IMG/VR virus record: IMGVR_UViG_3300019849_000006
Span: 1-20,725 of that record
Direction: 5' to 3' (one strand)
From: a virus
DNA: 20,725 nucleotides
The translations under genes and the position numbers were made by a program. The notes under the pieces were generated by a model, which made no database searches, was not told the DNA's origin, and worked only from the letters and a program-made list of their open reading frames with translations. The first letter of the stretch is position 1. Each line of letters opens with the position of its first letter. Of the stretch, positions 1 through 8,216 are shown piece by piece.

Positions 1-257
1 TGCTTAATAGCCCATAAGACAAAGCCCAAGCCGCCAGTAAAGATAGTGCCAAGCAGCATCTTCATGGTTGAGTGTACTTTATCCCACCGATCCGCGCATA
101 CTTTTTCATGCGATTCAATGCGCGTTAGGGCTTCATTAGCCGTTGTTTGTGATGCTTGAACCGCCGTCACAGCGTCTTTTGACGCTTGTGAAGCATCGCG
201 TATCATCTCAAGTAGAAGTGTCTGCGCTTCCATAGTTAGCCCCAGTATAGTTTCCAT
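1..257 (-). CDS. Small membrane-anchored phage protein, holin-accessory-like (partial)
   Basis: Not recognised with certainty. The gene runs off the left edge, so only its first 85 codons are visible. The start ATG at 257 has a GGAG ribosome site 8 bases upstream; a second in-frame ATG at 233 is less well placed. The first 60 or so residues are polar and helical (rich in Ala, Gln, Thr, Glu), with a HEKVCADRW segment near residues 51-59. A hydrophobic stretch from about residue 67 (MLLGTIFTGGLGFVLWA) would form one membrane helix. Small phage proteins with a helical N-terminus, an H-x-x-x-C-A-x-R-W/Y segment and one membrane helix are often found beside lysis genes, so a holin or holin-accessory role is an inference. 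The next gene upstream also encodes a membrane protein. Confidence 0.7.
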   Translation of the reverse strand, partial: METILGLTMEAQTLLLEMIRDASQASKDAVTAVQASQTTANEALTRIESHEKVCADRWDKVHSTMKMLLGTIFTGGLGFVLWAIK

Positions 258-310
258 TGTCTTAGCTCCAAATTTCCCCCAATCGCAATTTGTTCACCAC
301 TGACAACAGA

Positions 311-574
311 CTAAAATAAATGATACAGCCACCCCAAGGCTGCGCCTACAAAAACACCAAACAGATCTTTTTTATTGCCCTTCGACCATTTTCGCACATT
401 CCATGCAACCCACTCAGCGGCGGCGTATTCGCGCCAGTTTTCACGGGTTAGGCGGTTCTGTTGCTGGCCGTTCTCTCTTTTTAGCAAATAGCCCAGCCCA
501 ATTCCACCTATAGGCCAAATCATTACACAAAGAAAAGAGATCACAGCTTTTACGTAAGGGGTTAAATCGTTCAT
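311..574 (-). CDS. Small two-helix membrane protein, possible holin
   Basis: An 87-aa protein that I cannot assign to a family. Two hydrophobic stretches stand out: about residues 8-30 (VISFLCVMIWPIGGIGLGYLL) and 70-87 at the C-terminus (FGVFVGAALGWLYHLF). Between them lies a polar, basic segment rich in Trp, Arg and Asn. ATG 574 is chosen because AGG lies 8 bases upstream; an in-frame GTG at 583 would sit directly against that Shine-Dalgarno sequence. Size, two membrane helices and position after the tail genes, next to another membrane protein, fit a lysis-cassette holin, but no endolysin is visible in the window to confirm it. It could equally be a superinfection or envelope protein. Confidence 0.7.
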   Translation of the reverse strand: MNDLTPYVKAVISFLCVMIWPIGGIGLGYLLKRENGQQQNRLTRENWREYAAAEWVAWNVRKWSKGNKKDLFGVFVGAALGWLYHLF

Positions 575-611
575 ATATGACACCTAATGTTATTCGTTGA
601 CGCTTTGGTCA

Positions 612-905
612 TTATAAATCCTCCGGTAATCCATGCAGCAACACCTGCACGCGCATCAATAAGTCTGATTTCACATCATCGTGTATGGATAGGTCAGCGA
701 TATCAGCGGTTGTTTGCGCCAGTGCTTCTTCAAGCCGAGCAAGGCCGGATAACGCACGGGCCTCCCGCTTGCGAATGTCGGTTTCAGCCGCCACATCCAG
801 ATGATCGCGCAGCGGTTGGCTGGCGGGGTTAAAGGCGGCTAATAGTGCAGGGTTAGCATCAATCAGCGCCTGCGCTTCTGATATAATCTGATATAAGGCT
901 TTCAT
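612..905 (-). CDS. Hypothetical helical protein downstream of tail fibre gene
   Basis: A 97-aa protein, unrecognised. It begins at ATG 905 with a strong AGGAG site 6 bases upstream. The whole chain looks alpha-helical and is rich in Ala, Leu, Asp and Glu, without membrane segments or cysteines. It starts only ten bases after the end of the tail fibre/spike gene. Small helical proteins encoded straight after a fibre gene are often fibre-assembly chaperones or caps; that is inferred only from position and size. It could also be a minor virion protein. Confidence 0.7.
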   Translation of the reverse strand: MKALYQIISEAQALIDANPALLAAFNPASQPLRDHLDVAAETDIRKREARALSGLARLEEALAQTTADIADLSIHDDVKSDLLMRVQVLLHGLPEDL

Positions 906-914
906 ATGCTTCTC

Positions 915-2321
915 CTATGGTACTTGTTTCAGCACATTGCCAGCGGCAGGATCGCGCCACACATCGCCTGAAGATAAACCGCTGCTGGATGTTGGAAGGT
1001 CTGGGAAGTTCAAGTTGCCGCGGATAAGCGCACCGTCTCTATCCACCTGAAATGTTAGAGAGGATGATCCATCGCCCCGAAATACTTGAAACACCACGTC
1101 ACCCGCGTTGTTTGTGCCCCGACCTATGCGAAAGTTGCAGGTGCCTCCGTTGTCGCTCAAAAAATCCAAATCCACGAAGCGCGTCACTGCTGTGCTTTGG
1201 TTGAATAACGCGGTTATGTTTCGCGTTGATCTGTAGGTTCCATCAACTGCCGTGACATTTCCATTTACATCCAGATCGTCGCCAATGGTTACTGTGCTAC
1301 CTGTTAGTGATTGCAATGTATCAGCACTAACAGTACCGCTAAAATCGGCTGTCCCGGTTGTTGTGATTGTTGTAAACGCGCCTGTGCTCGGGGTTGTCGC
1401 GCCAACGGCAACTCCGTCTACCGCCCCACCGTTGATGTCTACGCTGTCGGCGTCTTGTGTTGCAATCGTGCCGAGGCCAAGGTTATTACGCGCCGCGCTT
1501 GCAGTGCTGGCCCCCGTCCCGCCGTCTGCAATAGCCAAGTCAGTAATGCCCGTTATGTCGCCGCCTGTTATAGCCACATTCGCTGCGTCTAAGCGATTGT
1601 TGACCAGCGTCCTTGTGGCGTTGATGTCTATAGCGACTGTGCCGCTAGCCACCGGTGATATAGTGTCTGTAATTATGCTCGGGGCAGTGACGCTGTTAAA
1701 CGTCACATCATCGGTAGTTGATAGGTTTTGATCAGAACCACCGAACACCGGGCTACCCCAATTTGTCGGGTCTGCGCCGCCAGTAGGGTCGTTGTTTATG
1801 TTGCCAGTAGTGTTGCTGCTATAAATCAAACCATCAGATGCTTTTACAATGTCATCAATATTGTAAGTTACGTTTGGATTCCATGTGCGCGTAAATTCTA
1901 CCTGTTCCCAAAATTGAGGACTTGTACTAGGATCATTGCCGATGTTGTTATTTTGCAGGCTGCGATATAATTGCCCGTTTGATGCTTCGACAAGCGCATT
2001 TTCTTGATATTCAATCACACTGTTCCACACGTCAAAAGCGGAACCGTCACCAAACTGACCTGCGCCATCAACATCAAACTGCTGGCCCTCGGATGCGCTA
2101 AAGAGAACGATACGGGCGGTCCCAGAGTAAAAACAGTTAGGCACACTTCCATCAGCCAAAAGCGGCAATGGGTTAGGGTTTGCAATGGTTTGATTAGCGT
2201 CTTTGAACGTATCCTTGCGCTGCGTTGTCCCTGTCTCATAAATATCGAGATAGCCATCAACGATAGGACTGCCATCAGGCAGCGTATATTTTGGGCGTGG
2301 ATTTACATATCTATTGCTCAT
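915..2321 (-). CDS. Modular tail fibre/tailspike with head-binding-like N-terminus and two sugar-binding-like modules
   Basis: A 468-aa virion protein likely to contact the host surface. Residues about 6-100 (NPRPKYTLPDGSPIVDGYLDIY and on) resemble the N-terminal head-binding domain of P22-type tailspikes, which docks the protein on the tail. Two tandem modules follow at about 104-142 and 145-193, each with the pattern Trp/Tyr - G-Q/L-x-Y - Asn/Asp-rich - W seen in small chitin/cellulose-binding (CBM5/12-like) domains. The middle (about 225-350) holds fibre motifs such as ADGGTGASTASAARNNLG. The C-terminus has the common phage ending LPTSSSGLSSGDVWRD. No endorhamnosidase-like catalytic domain is apparent. 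The start lies two bases after the previous stop and has only a weak, distant GGG ribosome site, so translation is probably coupled. Confidence 0.85.
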   Translation of the reverse strand: MSNRYVNPRPKYTLPDGSPIVDGYLDIYETGTTQRKDTFKDANQTIANPNPLPLLADGSVPNCFYSGTARIVLFSASEGQQFDVDGAGQFGDGSAFDVWNSVIEYQENALVEASNGQLYRSLQNNNIGNDPSTSPQFWEQVEFTRTWNPNVTYNIDDIVKASDGLIYSSNTTGNINNDPTGGADPTNWGSPVFGGSDQNLSTTDDVTFNSVTAPSIITDTISPVASGTVAIDINATRTLVNNRLDAANVAITGGDITGITDLAIADGGTGASTASAARNNLGLGTIATQDADSVDINGGAVDGVAVGATTPSTGAFTTITTTGTADFSGTVSADTLQSLTGSTVTIGDDLDVNGNVTAVDGTYRSTRNITALFNQSTAVTRFVDLDFLSDNGGTCNFRIGRGTNNAGDVVFQVFRGDGSSSLTFQVDRDGALIRGNLNFPDLPTSSSGLSSGDVWRDPAAGNVLKQVP

Positions 2322-2323
2322 TT

Positions 2324-4336
2324 TTAATTGCCAACCCTTTTTGTTATTTCGTCTAAGATTTCATCTGATAAAGGCTGCGTGATAATCGTTGCAATATCTC
2401 TGTCTACAATTTGTTCGTTACGCAAGTTACGTTGCTGGCGCAACCTGTCATACGTTGCCGAAGCTATGCTTAAAAGAGCGTTTCTATCAGCTTGAATTTT
2501 ACCAAAGTCGCGCCGTCCCGCCATGCGAGACGCGGTAAGCGATCCCGTTGTTGGCGAAACTCTTTGAACGCGGCCTGATAGCTCTTCCATTTCAATCAAT
2601 TCTTCGATAAAACTATCAGCCATTTCGGGGTTATCAAATGAAGCGCGTAGCTTGTCGCGCAAGCTATTTGACCTGACCAATCTCCTGACACGATTTGTAT
2701 CTGCCACGCCATCCTGAAGTATATCCACAATTCCTTGCAAAATGCCTGCGCGGTAAAATTCTTTTTCGCTCGAATTCATGGCGTCTACGGTGCGGGAAAC
2801 ATCTTCAATTCTGACTTTGCTTGATTTTAACATTTTGCGACCGTCAATTAAAGCCGAACGCAATGACGCGGGACCCGCATAAGCATCTCTGGCTGCTTTA
2901 TAAAGGGGCGCTATGCTGTCCGCCTCATTAATAAAAGACCGCCTTAAACCACTTGCGGCAACGCCTTGAGCGCTTAACCGTTGTGTTGTGCTATCTTTGT
3001 TTTTTTCAACAACATCGTCTAACCCGCGCTTTATATAATCTAAAACGCCGCCATTTATCTGATCACCTAAAGTCCATTTGCCGTCTTCCGTTTTAATCAT
3101 CCCCATTGTTTCAGGCGACATTCTTTCATCAGACATGATGCGCCGAGCGCGTTTAAATGCGGCCACACCTGACGGCGTATCCAGCAAAGAGCGAAGTTCT
3201 TCGGTTACAGGGTATTGAGTAAGCCGCAATTGATCGTAAAGCGGCGCGGCATCATTACGTATTTGCTCTTCAAGATTATCTATATCCTGCAAATAATCTG
3301 TGCGCCGCCTAGATAAAGTACGTTTGGCGACATCGCGTACTTGATCGGTTTGCAAATCCAAAACCTGCTGGCGATATTGCTGAATAATCGGCCTCGCCTC
3401 GCCCGCGCCAAGTGCTACTTGACTTCCTAATAACTCAATATTTTCCCCGCCAAGCTGCAACAGCGTTGGCCTGCGGCCCGTGCGATTTTGAAACTCACGC
3501 GCTCGTTGTGCAATGTCCCGAATGTTAATGCCATCCAGTCGCAACGCCTCACTCAATCGAGCATTAACAGCACCGCCTTGCGGGAAAACAGTGTCAACCG
3601 CCTTGTTTAAGCCAGTTAATAAGGCTTCCGCTGGTGCCGCTGCAAACCTTCCCGCGCGCCCCACCAAACCTGTTGGCGCTAGGTTTAAATCATCAACTGA
3701 CACGCTGTCTGCCGGGTCTATAATTTCTGCATCAACAAAACTTTGATCTTCAATTTGTCGCGTATTAGGCTGCTGCACATCTTGCTGCTGCCTTGATGAT
3801 CTTGCTATTTGCCGCCTGCCAGACCTTACAGCAAGGGGTAAAGGCGCGCTAATTGGGTTGGCCAATGCTGCCACTTCTGCGGCCTCAACCAATTCTTCAC
3901 GCGGAATACCCGTGATTTCTTCGCCAGACTGCCCAGCTGTTTGGGTTATGGCATCCAACAAACCTATGCCGCCAGCCGCAACGGCCGCGCCCGCGCGGTA
4001 TGGCAAGCGCAATAGACGTTCAATATAAAATTGTCGCGGGTCATCGCGTAAAAGACTATTATCCGTTAATCCCGCATATACCCCCTCGGCTGTGCCATAA
4101 GCTTCGCCAAGCGCATCGCCAAAACGATCAATGATGTTGCTATCATCTGGCTGCCCAGCGGTCTGTGGCGTCCCCATGGCATCAATCATAACATCCTCCG
4201 GCACACGACCAAAAGCAGACGCGGGCGCTGGTTCAGGCAAAAACTGCCGACGAATAACAGCCGCAATCTGTTCGTCTGTCATGCCTTCGGGGAAAACGGC
4301 GATCTCGCCATTCGGTAATTGAATGCGCTTATCCAT
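2324..4336 (-). CDS. Large DNA-ejection (internal virion) protein, gp16 position
   Basis: A 670-aa protein, last of the ejection-protein run, in the place and size range of P22 gp16 (about 609 aa). The N-terminus carries a short motif, LPNGEIAVFPEGMTDEQIAAV (residues about 6-26), that recurs at the start of many phage internal virion proteins. A Gly/Ala-rich hydrophobic stretch lies near residues 112-130. The segment at about 275-375 (pattern R-x-F-x-x-R-T-G-R-x-P-T-L, then LGG-x-N and A-x-P-L-Y) is typical of podovirus ejection proteins. The remainder is helical and charged. ATG 4336 shares its A with the upstream stop (TGATG); an in-frame GTG at 4339 is the alternative start. Its expected role is release into the host envelope to help pass DNA across; no enzyme motif is seen. 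Confidence 0.8.
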   Translation of the reverse strand: MDKRIQLPNGEIAVFPEGMTDEQIAAVIRRQFLPEPAPASAFGRVPEDVMIDAMGTPQTAGQPDDSNIIDRFGDALGEAYGTAEGVYAGLTDNSLLRDDPRQFYIERLLRLPYRAGAAVAAGGIGLLDAITQTAGQSGEEITGIPREELVEAAEVAALANPISAPLPLAVRSGRRQIARSSRQQQDVQQPNTRQIEDQSFVDAEIIDPADSVSVDDLNLAPTGLVGRAGRFAAAPAEALLTGLNKAVDTVFPQGGAVNARLSEALRLDGINIRDIAQRAREFQNRTGRRPTLLQLGGENIELLGSQVALGAGEARPIIQQYRQQVLDLQTDQVRDVAKRTLSRRRTDYLQDIDNLEEQIRNDAAPLYDQLRLTQYPVTEELRSLLDTPSGVAAFKRARRIMSDERMSPETMGMIKTEDGKWTLGDQINGGVLDYIKRGLDDVVEKNKDSTTQRLSAQGVAASGLRRSFINEADSIAPLYKAARDAYAGPASLRSALIDGRKMLKSSKVRIEDVSRTVDAMNSSEKEFYRAGILQGIVDILQDGVADTNRVRRLVRSNSLRDKLRASFDNPEMADSFIEELIEMEELSGRVQRVSPTTGSLTASRMAGRRDFGKIQADRNALLSIASATYDRLRQQRNLRNEQIVDRDIATIITQPLSDEILDEITKRVGN

Positions 4337-5469
4337 CACTCAATCAATCCCGTTTCTGGATTATAGCGGCGCATGTTACCTGTACTTTGTTGCGGCTCTT
4401 CCGGCTCGAACATGCCAGCAAGAATGTTTTCACGATTTCGGTTCCATTCGCGCAAAAAGCCCCGCGTATTGCGGTTTTCGCTAACATAGCGCGATCTATA
4501 TTCGTTAAATGCCGCATCCATTCGGGCTATTTTTGACAAGCCTCTAAAATAGCTTGCGATCATTTGAGGATTTGCCGTTGATGTAGGGAACCCGTCTCTA
4601 GCCATCTTCACATCAGAATCAGACGCGGCTCCCGGAGGCAGATTGTTGACAATCTCAGAGGCAATAACGCGGTTGGCGTTTGTTCTTAACCTTGATACCT
4701 CGTCTTCTGTGCCAAGCGCAGATTTTATAAATTCAGAAACATTAGCGATAAAACCAGAAGCGGGGTCTTGGTTTTCATATTGATCTGCCAAGTTTTGAAA
4801 TTCATTAGCTGTGCGCGATCTGCGATAAAAATTATCTTGGCTATCGTTCAAAATCTTTTCAGAAGCCGCCGACATTTTGTTAGCCATTCGTTTTTCTGCG
4901 GCTTGCCGCAAAGATAACTCATCACGGCGCAAACCTCTCTCAGCCTCGGCCCTCTTTTCTGCCGCCTCCTGAGCCGCGATACGCTGCTCAAGTTCACGCT
5001 CCCGAAGTTTAATAGCTTGCTGCTGCAAGCCGTTGCCCGCTTCAATAAATCCGGCACGCTCCGCCGCTAAAAGGCCCGCTGTTAACTCGCTATTAAGCAT
5101 ATTTATCGCGTTAACATCACCCATCATTGCTGCACCCGCCATTTCGCCAATCTGCATGGTGTCAGCAGGATCACCGCCGATCTGTTCAATTAACATGGCT
5201 CTTTCAAGTGCCAAATTTTGGATGCCTTCGTAATTTCCAGCATCCGCAAGTTGCTTGGCGCGTAACATATCTTGTGCTGCCGCCTGCATGCGTTCATTGG
5301 TTAACCTGCGTTCTTCGGCACGTTCTCCAGCGATGAACTCCGCCCCGCGTCCCTGCACGCCAGCGCCAAATGCCGACAAGCCCCGACCTATTTGCTCAAG
5401 TGTAGAACGTTCTCTCGCTGGCTGTGCAAATGCGCCGCCAACCATTGATAATGGATTGTTATCTGCCAT
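4336..5469 (-). CDS. Ejection/internal virion protein with long coiled coil
   Basis: A 377-aa protein in the ejection-protein cluster. Residues about 150-200 form a strongly charged Ala/Glu/Arg coiled coil. Around residues 275-320 is the segment NLPPGAASDSDVKMARDGFP followed by a YFRGLSKIARMDAA helix, a combination I associate with podovirus internal virion proteins. The C-terminus is short and polar. Its ATG overlaps the previous stop as TAATG, with GGAGG just upstream, and its own stop overlaps the next start, so it is translated as part of a coupled string. It probably fills the capsid core or is injected with DNA. It is not clearly the counterpart of a single P22 protein. Confidence 0.78.
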   Translation of the reverse strand: MADNNPLSMVGGAFAQPARERSTLEQIGRGLSAFGAGVQGRGAEFIAGERAEERRLTNERMQAAAQDMLRAKQLADAGNYEGIQNLALERAMLIEQIGGDPADTMQIGEMAGAAMMGDVNAINMLNSELTAGLLAAERAGFIEAGNGLQQQAIKLRERELEQRIAAQEAAEKRAEAERGLRRDELSLRQAAEKRMANKMSAASEKILNDSQDNFYRRSRTANEFQNLADQYENQDPASGFIANVSEFIKSALGTEDEVSRLRTNANRVIASEIVNNLPPGAASDSDVKMARDGFPTSTANPQMIASYFRGLSKIARMDAAFNEYRSRYVSENRNTRGFLREWNRNRENILAGMFEPEEPQQSTGNMRRYNPETGLIE

Positions 5470-7109
5470 TAACCTCCACCTCCGCCACCGCCTAGCAAGC
5501 CCGGCACGCTTAAAACACTACCGACGCCGCTGGCGAGTCCGCCTATTTGGCCCAAGATTCCGGGCTGCGCTTGAAGTTGTGGCAAGCCCGGCAATCCACT
5601 CACTTGGCCACCAGCAGCCGTGCCGACTTGCGCCAAACCACTACCCAATGCACCAGTATTCGAACCAATGATATTAGCCGCCCCAGAACCCTGCTGCTGT
5701 AGAAGCTGTGCAAGTAAGTTGTTTGAATTGCCCAGTACATTTGCCAACTGATTACCCGTTTGCAAGCGTGCATTGGCAAGCTGGCTTCCTGTCTGCAGTC
5801 CGGCGTCCGCAATGCCTGTGCCAAGCTGATTAGCAAGCTGTGCTAAAATATTGCCTGATTCGCCGCGAATGCCAGCGGAAATCTGGCCTTGTTGAGAAGC
5901 TAAGTTTGCTCTATCGCCACCCAATTGCGCAAGTAACCCTATATTTTGCGATCCAAGCCCCGCCTGTTGGCCAGCCGCTTGGAAGCCGCGATTAGCCACC
6001 TGACCAAGGCGTTCAAACTGATTATTTAGATCTTGCTGCGCAAAGCCCATCGCTTGGCGTTGTAATTCACTTAGCACATTGCCGCCGCGCAATCCCCCCG
6101 TGGCCGCCGCGTTGCGCGTTAAAGCCCTCTCCGCCCTTTCTCGCAAAAACGCCTGCCCCGGAGATTCGGCAAAATCTGCAAATGCTTGACGTTGTGCATT
6201 TGGGCCAAGAGCACCAGATAAAGCAGCTTGCTGCTGGCTCGCGCCTGCGCCCTCCTCCGCGAATTGGTTAAACCGCGCCTGTTCACCCGCAAAGCCTTCA
6301 TTCGCATCCGTTCGCAATGTGTTGAGAATATTTTGCGCCTGTCCGAAACTTTGGCCAATATCTGCAAGCGCCCCCGCTCGCGCCCCGGTTATGTCGCCCC
6401 GGGCTTGATTAATGCCGCGATCAATGGCACCTGCCGCGCCAGAAAAAGCACCTTGAAGCGCCTGCTCCGCACCAAGCAACCCCGTGGGGAGCGCCGCCGC
6501 TGCTTCTTGTCTGCGCTGTTCTGCCGCCGCCTGTTGAGACAGTAGCGCCTCACGGGTCTGATTGCCCTGCGCACGTTCAACACGCCGATTTTCGCGTATC
6601 TCGTTTACTACTGAACGAAGCTGTGAAGTGGTTAGATTTTGCGGCTGAATATTAACACCAGATTGATTAAGCACGCTTTGAATGTCTTGCGCCTCGCCGG
6701 GATTTAGGTCGCCAAGAGATTGAATGCGGTTAATAGCTGTGTTGAAGCCCTGATTGCGATCCGCCAGCGCTTGCGCCGCTTCTTCATTGCGCCGGAAACG
6801 CGCTCGGGCACGCTGTGCCGCACGAAATTCGCTCACATCATCGGCCCGATTGGCAACGCCTCTATCAATTTCACGCTGCAAGCGCATAAGCTGGTCGCTT
6901 GTAAAGTTGCTGTCATCATCAGGCAATGCCCGTGTACCGCCCCCCTGTACCGCGAACTGGGTTGCTGGGTTAAAACCTAGTCTATTTGACGTTTCCTGCG
7001 CAAATGGCCGCGTCGATGATACATTGCCAAATAGCCGCTGATTTTGGGGCAATTCGCCAAGCGTTTCACCCGTGGGAAGCCGGAAGTTTCTAAGTGCTGA
7101 AAAAGCCAT
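5469..7109 (-). CDS. Gln/Ala/Gly-rich DNA-ejection protein, gp20-like
   Basis: A 546-aa protein in the position of P22 gp20 (about 471 aa). It is low in complexity: rich in Gln, Ala, Gly and Asn, helical, and without cysteine. The diagnostic part is around residues 310-370, where SPGQAFLRERAERALTRNAA is followed by TGGLRGGNVLSELQRQAMGF; this S-P-G...A-A-x-G-G-L-x-G-G-N-x-L block is shared by many phage ejection and tail-associated internal proteins. The C-terminal third has near-repeats of L-Q-T-G-x-Q-L-A-N and ends in a glycine run after a hydrophobic stretch, which may help membrane insertion after ejection. ATG overlaps the upstream stop (TAATG). Expected role: part of the translocation conduit through the host envelope. 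Confidence 0.82.
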   Translation of the reverse strand: MAFSALRNFRLPTGETLGELPQNQRLFGNVSSTRPFAQETSNRLGFNPATQFAVQGGGTRALPDDDSNFTSDQLMRLQREIDRGVANRADDVSEFRAAQRARARFRRNEEAAQALADRNQGFNTAINRIQSLGDLNPGEAQDIQSVLNQSGVNIQPQNLTTSQLRSVVNEIRENRRVERAQGNQTREALLSQQAAAEQRRQEAAAALPTGLLGAEQALQGAFSGAAGAIDRGINQARGDITGARAGALADIGQSFGQAQNILNTLRTDANEGFAGEQARFNQFAEEGAGASQQQAALSGALGPNAQRQAFADFAESPGQAFLRERAERALTRNAAATGGLRGGNVLSELQRQAMGFAQQDLNNQFERLGQVANRGFQAAGQQAGLGSQNIGLLAQLGGDRANLASQQGQISAGIRGESGNILAQLANQLGTGIADAGLQTGSQLANARLQTGNQLANVLGNSNNLLAQLLQQQGSGAANIIGSNTGALGSGLAQVGTAAGGQVSGLPGLPQLQAQPGILGQIGGLASGVGSVLSVPGLLGGGGGGG

Positions 7110-7501
7110 TATCTACGGCCTCCAAAGTTAAATCCATAATTCGCAATTTGTGAAAATGGATTCTGTGGCGCTGGCTGTGCTTGTGACTGGGTTGTTGGCA
7201 GAAAGTCCGTCTGCACGTCAATTTGTTGCGGCTGAAACTGGCTGTAATCAACCGCCTGACCAAGCAGTGCCGACTGTATTTGTGGCAATCCGCGAACAAG
7301 CTGTTCTTGCGCCGCCACATTGCCAGCCTGCATGGCTTGGATTTGCGGGTTAATGCCTGCGCCTATCAGCGTTAAAAGGTCTTGCCGCGCTTGACCGGCT
7401 TGCCGTTCGACAAAATCTTGACGCCGCCGATTATCTTCACGAGTCGCCTGTTGTGATTGTTTGGATGCTTTTGTTGCGCCGCCGCCAAATAACTTACCCA
7501 T
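7109..7501 (-). CDS. Small virion protein at gp7 position of the ejection cluster
   Basis: A 130-aa protein lying where P22 carries gene 7 (an ejection protein). Sequence similarity to gp7 is not evident to me; the call rests on order and composition. The N-terminus is MGKLFGGG followed by a charged helix (residues about 12-45), then a Gln/Ala-rich middle and a Pro/Gln-rich linker. It ends in NPFSQIANYGFNFGGRR, a short aromatic-glycine tail. ATG 7501 overlaps the stop of the upstream gene (TAATG) with AAGG about 10 bases upstream. Likely packaged inside the head. Confidence 0.7.
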   Translation of the reverse strand: MGKLFGGGATKASKQSQQATREDNRRRQDFVERQAGQARQDLLTLIGAGINPQIQAMQAGNVAAQEQLVRGLPQIQSALLGQAVDYSQFQPQQIDVQTDFLPTTQSQAQPAPQNPFSQIANYGFNFGGRR

Positions 7502-7974
7502 TATTCGATTACCTTTTTCATTTCATCAGCGGTGATGCCGTAAATAGCTACATCGTGCAGCCGGTCATCTAGCTTGAAGGCGTAGCGTCTGTTGCCCTCT
7601 AAAGAAAATCCGCTAACTTCGAGAAATCGAATAACATTCTTATACACCACTGGCACATCACACGCAACCTTGTGACACCGCCGTACATTTTGCAGGATAT
7701 AAGCATAAACAGCTTTAATGCTGTCCAGCGAATACTGTTTTCGATGCTCTTTCAAGATATGCGCATGACCTTGCAAAGTGACGCCATTTATCCAGTGCAA
7801 ATGGTAAATCCCAATGATCTTGCCGTCTGCGAACACCACCAGATAGAAGCCTGTCGGATCTAATTCCAATGGCCTACCATCCCAAGTATCATCGGTAATC
7901 GCTGGCAATATGTCAGGATGCATCATAATTGAACGTATTAATGCAAGATCGTCTGTGGCTGTAACTGCTATCAT
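7501..7974 (-). CDS. GNAT-fold protein of the P22 gp14 (DUF2824) type
   Basis: A 157-aa protein resembling P22 gp14, a DUF2824 family member with a GNAT acetyltransferase-like fold that assists head assembly. Visible signatures are IMMHPDILPAITDDTWDG near the N-terminus, a YLVV strand, the HAHILKEHRKQYSLDSIKA segment that corresponds to the acetyl-CoA loop region of GNATs, and the C-terminal pattern VIRFLEVSGFSLEGNRRYAF. Whether it has acetyltransferase activity cannot be told from sequence. ATG 7974 is preferred: it overlaps the upstream stop as ATGA and has GGTGGG 7 bases upstream; a GTG at 7986 is possible. It lies between the head-completion and ejection genes, as gene 14 does in P22. Confidence 0.85.
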   Translation of the reverse strand: MIAVTATDDLALIRSIMMHPDILPAITDDTWDGRPLELDPTGFYLVVFADGKIIGIYHLHWINGVTLQGHAHILKEHRKQYSLDSIKAVYAYILQNVRRCHKVACDVPVVYKNVIRFLEVSGFSLEGNRRYAFKLDDRLHDVAIYGITADEMKKVIE

Positions 7975-8216
7975 GTCAATACCCACCCAGTGCTGCCAGA
8001 GCCGAATTGTTTTACATACAAAACGCTACCGGGCGCAGCTGTTGTATCTATGTAAAACTTGCCTATTTCTGCTGTCACAACCCCTTCGGGAGACCCCGCA
8101 CCAGTAGCAGGTGTCAGGAAATTCAGTTTGTCCGTGACTTCTCGGCTCCACACAAAAAAGTCTTGGCTCATTTGATCTTCATTAATCAGGAACTTTCTAT
8201 CAGCATTAATGATCAT
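7971..8216 (-). CDS. Short phage structural-type protein at tail-needle position
   Basis: An 81-aa protein. The C-terminal half, with GAGSPEGVVTAEIGKFYID, then LYVKQ and a final GWVLT, is a small beta motif that I know from many phage structural proteins and fibre ends. The N-terminal 35 residues are polar and helical. It occupies the slot where P22 has gene 26 (tail needle, about 233 aa), but it is too short and lacks the long trimeric coiled coil, so it is not called a needle. ATG 8216 overlaps the gp10-like stop (ATGA), and its own stop overlaps the next ATG. Function unknown; a tail tip or decoration piece is a guess. Confidence 0.75.
   Translation of the reverse strand: MIINADRKFLINEDQMSQDFFVWSREVTDKLNFLTPATGAGSPEGVVTAEIGKFYIDTTAAPGSVLYVKQFGSGSTGWVLT

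Noticed and set aside
1252-1731. A 159-codon plus-strand frame inside the tail fibre gene
   Set aside because: Ala/Val/Pro-rich antisense of the low-complexity fibre repeats; no independent signal supports it.
5469-5600. Glycine codon run at the end of the gp20-like gene as a possible G-quadruplex or regulatory repeat
   Set aside because: It is explained by a glycine-rich protein tail, and the G-rich run also supplies the ribosome site of the next gene; no further structure is evident.
7109-7501. Assigning the 130-aa protein firmly as P22 gp7
   Set aside because: Only position fits; length and sequence do not show clear gp7 similarity, so it is left as a virion protein.
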